44,060 nucleotides of DNA from Cephaloticoccus sp. (GTDB lineage Bacteria; Verrucomicrobiota; Verrucomicrobiia; Opitutales; Opitutaceae): NCBI GenBank assembly GCA_030833445.1, contig JAURHD010000020.1:1-44060 (forward strand), read 5' to 3'. Shown here in pieces: positions 1 to 7,710 of this stretch. Position numbers and translations under genes: made by a program. Under the pieces are notes generated by a model, which saw nothing but the letters and a program-made list of their open reading frames with translations, ran no database searches and was not told the DNA's origin. How positions within the stretch are numbered: the first letter of the stretch is position 1; each line of letters opens with the position of its first letter.

Positions 1-384
1 GTCACGGGAGCGGCAGACTTCGAGCGGGGCGCTCACATGGATCATCGAGACACTTTGCGCACCGAGGATGTCCGTGACGAGCTGGCGGTGGCTTTCGAGC
101 GGAGTGATGAAGGAGGCCACCACGCAAAGCCCAGAGGCGGTGCCGAGTTTGGCCGCCTCGGCGGCGCGCCGGAGATTCTCTGTCCGGTCGTTGTCGGAGA
201 AACCCAGTCCGCGGCACAACCCGGCGCGAAGGGCATCCCCGTCCAGCGCCAGCACGGCGATGCCGCGGGTCCGCAGGTCGTCGATCAAGGCGGCGGCGAG
301 CGTGGACTTGCCCGCGCCGGAGAGGCCGAACAGCCAGAAGATGTGTCCGGTGGGGCCGGCGGGCGGGGAAAATTCAGAGGACAT
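1..384 (-). CDS. cysC: Adenylylsulfate (APS) kinase, CysC family, 3' part cut by window edge
   Basis: The first 128 residues are visible, starting at an ATG at 384, with no stop before base 1. APS kinases are usually about 200 aa, so about 70 residues are missing. The P-loop GLSGAGKST is at residues 20-28, followed by DGD at 48-50, the family segment FSDNDRTENLRR at 62-73, and APLEVCRSRD near the cut. These match the ATP- and APS-binding parts of CysC, which phosphorylates APS to PAPS in the cytoplasm. The start overlaps the end of the upstream polysaccharide export permease by 11 bp, so the two are probably translationally coupled. PAPS made here may feed sulfation of an exported glycan (inference). 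It could also be the kinase domain of a longer fusion that continues off the window. The local DNA is very GC-rich. Confidence 0.88.
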   Translation of the reverse strand, partial: MSSEFSPPAGPTGHIFWLFGLSGAGKSTLAAALIDDLRTRGIAVLALDGDALRAGLCRGLGFSDNDRTENLRRAAEAAKLGTASGLCVVASFITPLESHRQLVTDILGAQSVSMIHVSAPLEVCRSRD

Positions 385-1186
385 CGGCGAAGGCGGGTTT
401 CATCCGCTTGAAGGCGAGGTGGCCAAGGATGCAGACCAGCAGCCCACAGGCGTAGACGTAGGCCAGATGGTGGTAATTGAGCGGCCGGCCCCAGAGCGCG
501 GCGTCGCGCGTGAGCTCGATGGCCAGGAGCACGGGATTGAAACGAAGGAATGCCCAAGCTTCCGGCGGGATCTTCGCGGCCGAATAAAACACCGCACTGG
601 AAAACATGAGCGCCAGGGTCAGAAACTGCATGATTTGCCCAACATCCCGGAAAAATACGCCAATGGCGGAAAAAAACCAGCTGACCCCGAACAGCAGCAG
701 AATGACCGGCAGCAAAACCACCGGCAGCCAGAGCGCGGTGAGGCTCAGCCCCGGGCCCAGGGCAAGGATGCCAATCAGTACGAGAGCGAGGCTGATCAGC
801 ATGTGGAAGAGGGCCCCCAGCACGCTGGCCGCCGGCAGGATCTCCAGCGGGAAGACCACTTTTTTAACGAAATTGGGGTTGCCCACGATGAGCGCCGGGG
901 CCCCACCGAGCACCTCCGCCACAAAGTGAAACACGGTGAGGCCGAAGAATATCCCCAGCCCGTAGTCCACCGGCGTCTCATCGGGCAACACGCCGAAGCT
1001 CCCGCCAAAAATATAACCGAAAACCAAAACGTAGAGCCCCAACATCAATAATGGGCTGAGAAATGACCAGATCAGGCCCAGGTGGCTGCCTTTGTGGCGC
1101 AATTCCACATTCCGCAGCGTGAACTGCCAGAGAAGTTCACGGCTTTTCCATAGATCAGGAACAAATAGAAAGATACGATACAGCAT
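374..1186 (-). CDS. ABC-2 type polysaccharide export permease (Wzm/TagG-like)
   Basis: This 270-aa inner-membrane protein has about six hydrophobic helices. Its N-terminus (LWQFTLRNVELRHKGS, then LGLIWSFLSPLLML) is the classic signature of Wzm/KpsM/TagG permeases, which move O-antigen, capsule or related glycans across the inner membrane together with a Wzt-type ATPase. No ATPase is visible; it may lie beyond base 1. The ATG at 1186 has AAGGGA about 10 nt upstream, one of the better Shine-Dalgarno matches in the window. The end overlaps the APS kinase start by 11 bp, suggesting a surface-glycan operon that continues left. Function at family level is confident; the exported glycan is unknown. 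Confidence 0.88.
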   Translation of the reverse strand: MLYRIFLFVPDLWKSRELLWQFTLRNVELRHKGSHLGLIWSFLSPLLMLGLYVLVFGYIFGGSFGVLPDETPVDYGLGIFFGLTVFHFVAEVLGGAPALIVGNPNFVKKVVFPLEILPAASVLGALFHMLISLALVLIGILALGPGLSLTALWLPVVLLPVILLLFGVSWFFSAIGVFFRDVGQIMQFLTLALMFSSAVFYSAAKIPPEAWAFLRFNPVLLAIELTRDAALWGRPLNYHHLAYVYACGLLVCILGHLAFKRMKPAFADVL

Positions 1187-1427
1187 TATTGAGAAGGTCC
1201 CTTAAGCACGTCGAACTTATGCAAGTAAAGGATTTTGGGTATCCGCGTTATTGCGGCAATCCCCTTATAACTTGGGGTTAGACGCACAAGGGGTATGAGC
1301 ATGCCTGAATCAAGGTCTCCACAAATTCCCCTTTGATTGACGAAATGTTGGTAACCATCCCATCCATTGGACAAGAATTAACTGTTGCAATCATCAGGGC
1401 AATCGAAGGGTTTTCATTCCAGCTTAT
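1187..1427. other. Divergent intergenic region between glycan export and efflux operons
   Basis: This 241-bp gap separates the minus-strand Wzm gene from the plus-strand TolC-like gene, so it should hold promoters for both directions. It is clearly more AT-rich than the DNA to its left. I could not find a convincing -35/-10 pair on either strand. A 62-codon minus-strand frame ending in TAATG at the wzm start is present but resembles nothing I know. Confidence 0.5.
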
Positions 1428-2774
1428 ATGAACTTATTGCTCCGTAAAAGAATCCTTGGACTAATCGCCACCTTGGCACTGGGCTTGGGCCAAGGTAGGG
1501 CTGTCGCAACCCCTCAGTTGCCCGAAGACGTATTTCCCGAGCTTAAACAGATCCTGGCTGAAGCAGCCAACCGATCACCACGTATGGTAGCCCAAGACCT
1601 CAACCTATTAATTGCCGATGGTGATCTGATCCAAGCAAAGTCAGGTATGCTTCCCAGACTCGGAGGTTACTACCAAAAATCCAAAACCAAAGATATACGG
1701 GAGGATGTGGCTGGCACACTCGATTCCAATAAGACCTACTATAGTGTCTCACTCAGCCAGCCAATTTTTCACTGGGGGGCGCTGCGGAACAACGCCAAGG
1801 CGGGAGAGATTCGTCGGTTGATTGCCGATGAAAATTACGGTGAGGCCTACCGGGTTCTGGCGCAGGAAATTCGGGCGAATTATCTGGGGTTGATTATGTT
1901 AAAGGTTGGAGTTCGCGTTTCGACGTTCAATCGAAAGCTCTCCGAGGAGAAACTGGCGGTTGAGGAGGAGCGGTTGCAGAAAAAAGTAATTTCGGAAGGA
2001 GCCATATTTCAAACTCGCATCGATGCCGAACAGGCACGTCTGGCGGTTGATACCGCCGAATGGTATTTTCTCAATGCCAAGCAGGATTTTGCCCTGCTGA
2101 CCGGACAGCCCCAGTTGTCCGACGCTCAAATCCCCGATGGTATACCTGGGCTGATTGAATCCAATTCTGCGATTGAACGGATGTTGGCCGGATTTCTTGC
2201 CCAAGGTGAGCCGGATACGACTAGAGCCCGGATACTGCGTCAACAGATCAGGATAGATGATTTGAACTATAAAACCCAAAAGACCGGACTGCGTCCCAAA
2301 TTGAATTTGGTGCTTGGCCTGAGCCAGGATGAACAAAGCTACACCACCAACTTGGCCCAAAAGTATGCATTGCAATCGCAATATGCCGGACTCCAAGTCA
2401 GCTGGAATATTTTTGACGGTTTTGCGACCCGCGGTGCCGTGAAGAGTGCCTTGGCCAGTAAGCGACTTGACGAACGCGTTTATCGCGATTTCACCGCTCG
2501 TTTGGCTCAAGACGCCCGTAAAGCATCGAAAGCCGTAGAACTGGCCCAGCGCCAGTTGGCCATCAGTGAGCGTCTGCTTGATAATGCGGGTAACTTTCTG
2601 AGTTACACGAAGGATGATTTCAAACGAGGGCAGGCTTCTGAGACCGCGGTGAACAATGCTCAGGCCAATTACAATTCCTTGGAGAACACGGCTAATGCTG
2701 CCCGCCGCGACTACTTGCTGCGGGTTTCGGAATTTCTGTCACTTATTGAGGAAGATGGTGTCAGCAAAAACTGA
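1428..2774 (+). CDS. TolC-family outer-membrane efflux protein
   Basis: The 448-aa product has an N-terminal signal peptide (basic MNLLLRKR, hydrophobic core, likely cleavage near RAVA/TPQ at about residue 27). A repeated alpha-helical architecture follows, with long coiled-coil stretches and YSVSLSQPIFHWGAL and LQVSWNIFDGF segments. These are the beta-barrel hairpins typical of the two TolC repeats. Length and layout fit the outer-membrane factor family that forms a trimeric channel. It is the first of four co-oriented genes (adaptor, permease and ATPase follow with gaps of 23, 36 and -4 bp), so it is probably the exit duct of that exporter. No good Shine-Dalgarno sequence precedes the ATG; GAAGGG lies 17 nt away, which is too far. 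Confidence 0.9.
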   Translation: MNLLLRKRILGLIATLALGLGQGRAVATPQLPEDVFPELKQILAEAANRSPRMVAQDLNLLIADGDLIQAKSGMLPRLGGYYQKSKTKDIREDVAGTLDSNKTYYSVSLSQPIFHWGALRNNAKAGEIRRLIADENYGEAYRVLAQEIRANYLGLIMLKVGVRVSTFNRKLSEEKLAVEEERLQKKVISEGAIFQTRIDAEQARLAVDTAEWYFLNAKQDFALLTGQPQLSDAQIPDGIPGLIESNSAIERMLAGFLAQGEPDTTRARILRQQIRIDDLNYKTQKTGLRPKLNLVLGLSQDEQSYTTNLAQKYALQSQYAGLQVSWNIFDGFATRGAVKSALASKRLDERVYRDFTARLAQDARKASKAVELAQRQLAISERLLDNAGNFLSYTKDDFKRGQASETAVNNAQANYNSLENTANAARRDYLLRVSEFLSLIEEDGVSKN

Positions 2775-2797
2775 TTACACTAATTTGATATGATTTT

Positions 2798-3919
2798 ATG
2801 AGTTTCGGTAAAAAACTTTTGAGCTTTGTCATAGTCGTTACCGTCTTGGTAGTGGCCTACATTTACATCTCACGACCCACGGCGTTGGTCGCAGAGGTGA
2901 CCAGTGGTCGGGCGATCAAAGCAGTGCCCGGCAGTGTAGTGGTCCAAGCCGAGTTTGAGATGGAGCTTAAAAGCGAGGTGGCTGGCCGAGTGGTGAAAAG
3001 TGATTTGGATCCAGGTAAGACGGTGCATGCGGGCGACGTGCTCTGTCAGTTGGATACGGGAGATCTCGAACTGGACATCGAAAGAATCACCAACGAGTAT
3101 GAAACAGCCAAGAAGCGTATCGCGGTGGGTTCGTCGATTGCGCTGGAATTAGCCAATGCGCAGGACGATCTGAAAAACTACGAGCAACTGTTCCGTTCAG
3201 GAAATTTTCCAGAATCCGAGTTGGTTAAAAAACGACGTGGAGTGCAGCAGATCGAACAGAAGTATGCATTGGAGAAGGTGAACAATGCCCAGTTGCTCGA
3301 AGGTTTCGAAAACGACTTGCGAGTCAAACGGCGACAGTTGGAGAAGATGACCATTACCGCCCCTTTTGACGGCAAAGTATCCATGGTCTATGCCCGTCCT
3401 GGTGACCTGATCGGTGGCAATGCACCGATTGCCATATTGATTTCCACCAGTCGCACGGTTGAGGCCAAGATCAGCGAGGAGAACTTTGCCGATCTAAAAG
3501 TAGGGCAGGCCGCGTCCGTTAGATTCTTACCCTATGGAGCCTGGCTCTACGACGCGACCTTGGTCAAGATCCTCCCCACGGCGGATCCGGTTACCCAGCG
3601 CTATATCGTTCATCTGGAAGTTAAGATTGACCACGAGAAACTGGTCCCCGGAATCACAGGTGAGGTCACTATTGTGGTTGGCGAGCGTGATGCGAAGGCG
3701 AAGATTCCGCGTCGGGCCCTCTTTGGGAACTATGTTTACGTGGTCGAGGATGGCCGCGTTCATCTGCGCAATGTCGAGACGGGTTATGTCGACATGATTT
3801 CTGTCGAAATTCTCAAAGGCCTTTCCCCGGGTCAACAGGTCGTCATCGACCAACTGGATCGCTTTCGGGAAGGAGACCGCGTCAGGCCTGTCTTGGTTGA
3901 GCGCGGTGATAAAAAATAA
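2798..3919 (+). CDS. HlyD/MacA-like periplasmic adaptor of an ABC exporter
   Basis: This 373-aa membrane-fusion protein has an N-terminal anchor helix at about residues 5-24. Next come the first half of a lipoyl-like domain (VAGRVVKSDLDPGKTVHAGD), a coiled-coil hairpin at about 90-180, the second lipoyl half (ITAPFDGKVSMVYARPGD), and a C-terminal beta-barrel and membrane-proximal domain. It bridges an inner-membrane transporter to a TolC channel across the periplasm. The order TolC, adaptor, permease, ATPase identifies it as part of a MacAB/DevBCA-like tripartite system. Substrate cannot be read from the sequence. Confidence 0.9.
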   Translation: MSFGKKLLSFVIVVTVLVVAYIYISRPTALVAEVTSGRAIKAVPGSVVVQAEFEMELKSEVAGRVVKSDLDPGKTVHAGDVLCQLDTGDLELDIERITNEYETAKKRIAVGSSIALELANAQDDLKNYEQLFRSGNFPESELVKKRRGVQQIEQKYALEKVNNAQLLEGFENDLRVKRRQLEKMTITAPFDGKVSMVYARPGDLIGGNAPIAILISTSRTVEAKISEENFADLKVGQAASVRFLPYGAWLYDATLVKILPTADPVTQRYIVHLEVKIDHEKLVPGITGEVTIVVGERDAKAKIPRRALFGNYVYVVEDGRVHLRNVETGYVDMISVEILKGLSPGQQVVIDQLDRFREGDRVRPVLVERGDKK

Positions 3920-3955
3920 TCAGATTCGTCCGTTCTAACGCGAATCACTGTTCCT

Positions 3956-5200
3956 ATGTCGCCCAATCTGCGCATCGCCTACCGCTTTCTGACCGCCAAA
4001 AAGCGGGCGATGCTGATGAGTCTGTCCTGCATCGTGCTGGGCGTCGGACTCTTTATTGTCACTCAGGCCACCACCAAGGGTTTCGAGGAGTTTTTCATTC
4101 GCACAATTCTTGGCACCAAAGGGGCTATCACCATTGAGGATGAAATTCAGGACACGATACGTAGTATGGATGTGGGCGGCTACAATTCCGGCTTTCAGAT
4201 CCAGCAAAAGGAAGGCCGCAAGTTCATCCAAGGTATCCAAGAGCCCAAGCTTTTGATTGATGCCCTCAAGCAGTTTCCCAACGTGCTCGCCGTATCGGAA
4301 GTGCTTTACGGTTCGGTCACCATTCGCAGCTCATTCAAGGATGAATCCGTCAAAGTTTACGGTATAAATCTTGAGGATCATCTGAGGGTTTCTCAACTGG
4401 GTAACCAGATCGTGCGCGGTGACCTTGAGGTCTTTCGCACGACTCCCACTGGGGCCATTCTTGGTTTAGAGATGGCCAAACGCTTGATGCTTGATGTTGG
4501 GGATTCCTTTACGCTTGAGGCGACCGGTCAGCTTCGCCGTTACCGGGTGATTGCGCTCTATGAAACGGGTGTAAGTGATATCGATAAATATTGGGTTTAT
4601 CTTAACATCGGCGAAGCCCGATCCCTCTTGCATAAGCCCACCGGGGCTTCGTTCCTGCAGGTAAACCTCATTGATAATAATCGTGCGCCGGCAGATGCCG
4701 ATCGCATCAGTGAAGTTCTCCATCACGGTGCGAAATCGTGGCAGGAACGTGAGAAGTCATGGCTGGAGGCATTCGGGGCACTGCGCTATTCCTCGGCCAT
4801 CACCGTATCTGTTTTCACCCTGATCGCCGGTCTGGCGATGTTCAATACCTTGGCCATGATCGTAATGGAGAAAACCAAGGAAATCGCGATTTTGCGGTCG
4901 ATGGGTTACACCCGTGAGGATATCTCGCGGATTTTTCTCTGGCAGGCAGTCCTGGTGCTGGGGGTTGGCTGCGTGATCGGCATGGGGTTTGGCGCACTGG
5001 TGACCTATGGCGTTTCCCAAATTCGTCTTTCTATTACAGGTATTTTTAAAACAGAGACCTTCGTAGTTTCATGGGATGGTTGGCATTATGTAGCCGCAGT
5101 GGCGACCGCGATTGTCATGGTTATGGTGGCCAGCTTGGTGCCGGCACGTCGTGCAGCCAAACTTGAACCGGGCGATGTCATACGAGGAACAGCCCAATGA
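3956..5200 (+). CDS. MacB/LolE-like ABC transporter permease (FtsX domain)
   Basis: The protein has 414 aa. One N-terminal transmembrane helix at about 20-40 is followed by a large periplasmic domain of about 230 residues. Three C-terminal helices carry the FtsX-type signature (KTKEIAILRSMGYTREDI) and the closing segment ARRAAKLEPGDVIRG. This is the MacB/LolCE topology (type VII ABC, mechanotransmission), which drives periplasmic or lipid-associated substrates outward rather than pumping from the cytosol. The ATPase is on a separate gene, as in LolCD(E) and DevBCA, not fused as in MacB. The stop overlaps the ATPase start in ATGA. Confidence 0.9.
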   Translation: MSPNLRIAYRFLTAKKRAMLMSLSCIVLGVGLFIVTQATTKGFEEFFIRTILGTKGAITIEDEIQDTIRSMDVGGYNSGFQIQQKEGRKFIQGIQEPKLLIDALKQFPNVLAVSEVLYGSVTIRSSFKDESVKVYGINLEDHLRVSQLGNQIVRGDLEVFRTTPTGAILGLEMAKRLMLDVGDSFTLEATGQLRRYRVIALYETGVSDIDKYWVYLNIGEARSLLHKPTGASFLQVNLIDNNRAPADADRISEVLHHGAKSWQEREKSWLEAFGALRYSSAITVSVFTLIAGLAMFNTLAMIVMEKTKEIAILRSMGYTREDISRIFLWQAVLVLGVGCVIGMGFGALVTYGVSQIRLSITGIFKTETFVVSWDGWHYVAAVATAIVMVMVASLVPARRAAKLEPGDVIRGTAQ

Positions 5201-5883
5201 GTATGTCTTCCGAAATTGCCCTGAATTGCAGCAACATCCACCGTTACCTTGGGCAGGGAGATGGACGCGTGCATGTGCTGAAGGGAGTGTCGTTTGAAGC
5301 GCATCGAGGCCAAGTCTATGCGATTGTCGGTCCTTCGGGTTGTGGTAAGAGCACCTTGCTATATCTACTTGGATTACTTGATCGGCAGGATGAAGGCGAG
5401 ATTACCATCAACGGCAAACTAATGTCCCAGAGCAGTGATGCCGAGCGCACCGCGGCCCGTGGTGAAAATATTGGTTTTGTCTTTCAGTTTCACTTCCTGA
5501 TGCAGGAATTCTCCGCTTTGGATAATGTCATGATGCCAATGCGCAAACTCGGTAAACTTACACCGGAGCAAATGGAAAACCGCGCTCGGGAATTGTTGGG
5601 AGAAGTGGGGTTGGGCGAGAAAGCACATCGATTGGGCACTCAATTGTCCGGTGGCGAACAGCAGCGTGTGGCCGTTGCCCGTGCCTTGGCCAATCAGCCG
5701 AGCATTATTCTCGCTGATGAGCCGACAGGTAACCTTGATGTGAAAAATTCGACGATGGTCTTCGATCTGCTGACCCGGTTGGCCAAGGACAACGGTCAGG
5801 CGGTTATCTTGGTAACCCATAATCCAGATATTGCGAATCGCTGTGACACCGTAAGACCGATGCGGGATGGAATTTTTATCTGA
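5197..5883 (+). CDS. LolD/MacB-type ABC transporter ATP-binding protein
   Basis: A 228-aa nucleotide-binding subunit with every core motif: Walker A GPSGCGKST at 45-53, Q-loop at Q97, signature LSGGEQQR at 150-157, Walker B IILADEP at 170-176, D-loop GNLD and H-loop His208. The compact length and spacing match the LolD/MacB/FtsE subgroup. It is translationally coupled to the permease through a 4-bp ATGA overlap. It should power the tripartite exporter encoded immediately upstream. A second Met two codons in is a possible alternative start. Confidence 0.93.
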   Translation: MSMSSEIALNCSNIHRYLGQGDGRVHVLKGVSFEAHRGQVYAIVGPSGCGKSTLLYLLGLLDRQDEGEITINGKLMSQSSDAERTAARGENIGFVFQFHFLMQEFSALDNVMMPMRKLGKLTPEQMENRARELLGEVGLGEKAHRLGTQLSGGEQQRVAVARALANQPSIILADEPTGNLDVKNSTMVFDLLTRLAKDNGQAVILVTHNPDIANRCDTVRPMRDGIFI

Positions 5884-5928
5884 TCGACGTGGATGGCGGC
5901 GGGTTGAAACAGTTGTGTCTCGCCAGCC

Positions 5929-6447
5929 TTGCATGAGGCAGCTACTTCACGGGCAGCCATGAAGGAAGTCGTCAAGAACCAGCCCGTATGTGTCCGACCA
6001 GTGCGGTCCATGCGTTGGTGGCAATGGCCGATGGTCCGTCTGGTCGGGTTGGTCGTGGCGCTCTTGTTGATCGGCGAACAATTTCCCTTCTCCTACTTTC
6101 CCATGTATTCGTCGTTCGATCCAACGACTGATTATTACTACGTGGCAGACGAGGCCGGTGAACCATACGCCTGTGTGCAGATATTCGGGACTTCCACTGC
6201 GAACGTGAAGAAAATGTATCGTGCCCGTTTACGCGAAATGGTGGCCCTTCGTGATGCGGTTGAGGATGAAGCCACTCTGCGCGAACGTCGGACTGCGGGG
6301 GAGGCAACCATCGCCTACCTGCGTGGACTTGGCGCGAACGCCGGAGCGGCAGTTCCTGCGGAATCGGTTACCCTCATGCGCGTTATTCTGGAACGTTCAG
6401 ATACGGGCGAGATAACCAAACGTGAACTTCCCGTGGCGTCAGGTTGA
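5929..6447 (+). CDS. Hypothetical single-pass membrane protein (FPFSYFPMYSSF motif)
   Basis: I do not recognise a named family. The 172-aa product has a basic, Trp-containing start, one transmembrane helix at about residues 36-53, the striking aromatic motif FPFSYFPMYSSF just outside it, and a soluble, partly helical tail rich in Arg/Glu. The ATG at 5959 (starting MKEVV) is an equally plausible start; neither has a clear ribosome site. The stop abuts the next gene's ATG (TGAATG), so the two are almost certainly co-translated and probably act as partners. It sits 45 bp after the exporter ATPase with no terminator between, so it may belong to the same transcript. Confidence 0.75.
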   Translation: MHEAATSRAAMKEVVKNQPVCVRPVRSMRWWQWPMVRLVGLVVALLLIGEQFPFSYFPMYSSFDPTTDYYYVADEAGEPYACVQIFGTSTANVKKMYRARLREMVALRDAVEDEATLRERRTAGEATIAYLRGLGANAGAAVPAESVTLMRVILERSDTGEITKRELPVASG

Positions 6448-7350
6448 ATGAAGGCCTTCTTCGAAAAATGCCGCGGCGGTGGCATTGCGTTTCAAGGCTG
6501 GGAGCTCGTCATCATGCGCGCAGCGTTCAGTTGGCTGCTTTGGCGTAGTTTACCGACCGACATACCCTATGGTCACCAGCCCGTGCCCAATGGTCTGGGT
6601 AGCTTGCTCGACCTGACATTTTTGGCTGATACCGGGTTGTTCGCATATCTGCGAATCATCTATGGCGGGGCACTGGTTTTGTTCACCGCCGGGTGGGTGC
6701 CATTTATCTCCCTCGGATACGCCGCAGTCCTGATAACCATGGCGGGAGGATTGGAAAACTCCCAAGGCGCTATTGGTCACCATTTACAGCTGGTCTGCAT
6801 GGTAGCATTGAGCCAATGGGCGGCTTACCTGAGTCTATTGAGGCGGGGAGAGGTGGTCTGGTTGCCACCCTCGCATGAGTCTCATCAGCGGGCGACCAAT
6901 TGGGCGATACTCGTGATCGTCGCCTCCTATGTGACCTCGGCCTGTGTAAAGTTGATCGCCTCGGGTGGGTTGTGGGTGATCCAGTTGCCCGATATATCAC
7001 TGCAGCTCATCAAAACCCATGCCAACGTCTATTACGACACGTTGATTCCACAGTCGGGATGGATCGCCACCCAGTTACCGCACTTTATTGCGGCGCATCC
7101 TAACTTGACCCGATTGTTTTTTGCCCCCGGCTTACTATTGGAATTGTTCGCATTTCTGGCACTGTTTGGCCGGCGGCAGGCAATGCTATTTGGGCTGGGT
7201 TTGCTCAGCATGCATCTCTTGGTGCGATGGGTGATGAATTTGAGCTTTGGCGCACACGAGTGGCTCTTGGTGATCTATCTGGTTAATGTCCCTTATTTTG
7301 CCTGGTTGGGTATTAAGCGACTATTAGTTGCCCACGCTGAACCACAATAG
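6448..7350 (+). CDS. Polytopic membrane protein, possibly HTTM-like
   Basis: A 300-aa integral membrane protein with about seven hydrophobic helices. The first helix contains IMRAAFSWLLWRSLP. The C-terminal half has His-containing helices (SMHLLVRWVMNLSFGAHEW) that recall HTTM proteins, the membrane domain related to vitamin K-dependent carboxylase; this is a weak resemblance, not a firm assignment. It starts directly on the stop of the preceding small membrane protein, which points to a two-component membrane unit. After it the plus-strand DNA has no gene until 7499 and no convincing terminator. Function unknown. Confidence 0.72.
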   Translation: MKAFFEKCRGGGIAFQGWELVIMRAAFSWLLWRSLPTDIPYGHQPVPNGLGSLLDLTFLADTGLFAYLRIIYGGALVLFTAGWVPFISLGYAAVLITMAGGLENSQGAIGHHLQLVCMVALSQWAAYLSLLRRGEVVWLPPSHESHQRATNWAILVIVASYVTSACVKLIASGGLWVIQLPDISLQLIKTHANVYYDTLIPQSGWIATQLPHFIAAHPNLTRLFFAPGLLLELFAFLALFGRRQAMLFGLGLLSMHLLVRWVMNLSFGAHEWLLVIYLVNVPYFAWLGIKRLLVAHAEPQ

Positions 7351-7498
7351 TTACGAAATTGAGATAAGAAATGGCTTAGGCTGCTGCCGCTGATGCTAAT
7401 GATTTAACCAATTTCAAAAACTCGTTGGAAATTTTGGTTTACTTTGGAATTTACGCCGGGTTCGCTCCTTAGCTGATTTTGGAAAACTACTACGACCT

Positions 7499-7684
7499 GT
7501 GAGCCAAGACTTATCGCGAAAACATTTTTTTGCCAAATTAACCGGAATTTTTGCCGCTTTTAGCATCGTGCCCAAGCTGCTCGCCAAGCCGCAACCTGCG
7601 CGCGTGAGCACGCCCGCAACGATCCCTTCCATCAAACTGCATGCGGACACGCGCGCGGTTTCCCGTCGTGAGTCCACAGTCTAA
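7499..7684 (+). CDS. Small leader-like protein with Tat-like N-terminus, before actA
   Basis: The 61-codon frame begins at GTG; the open frame extends upstream to 7403 but contains no ATG. The N-terminus SRKHFFAKLTG, followed by the hydrophobic stretch IFAAFSIVP and then KLLAKP, looks like a twin-arginine type signal with Arg-Lys in place of Arg-Arg. The C-terminus is polar and basic (DTRAVSRRESTV). It ends 26 bp before actA on the same strand. Small genes of this general look may accompany complex III clusters in related bacteria, but I cannot verify that here. It could be an exported microprotein or a membrane-tethered accessory of the respiratory complex. The Shine-Dalgarno sequence is weak. 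Confidence 0.5.
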   Translation: MSQDLSRKHFFAKLTGIFAAFSIVPKLLAKPQPARVSTPATIPSIKLHADTRAVSRRESTV

Positions 7685-7710
7685 ACCAGACTTCCGGAGA
7701 TTTTAGGCCC

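Noticed and set aside
68-1051. A 327-codon plus-strand frame opposite wzm and the APS kinase
   Set aside because: It is antisense to two clearly recognised genes; long open antisense frames are expected in GC-rich DNA, and its protein is low in hydrophobic core and rich in Gln/Arg.
1186-1374. A 62-codon minus-strand frame ending in TAATG at the wzm start
   Set aside because: The coupling is suggestive, but the protein has no recognisable features, the frame lies in an intergenic promoter region, and the wzm gene has its own ribosome site.
7405-7441. AT-rich imperfect hairpin (AACCAA/TTGGTT) after the HTTM-like gene
   Set aside because: The stem is short, bulged and has a large loop with no T-run, so it is not a credible terminator.
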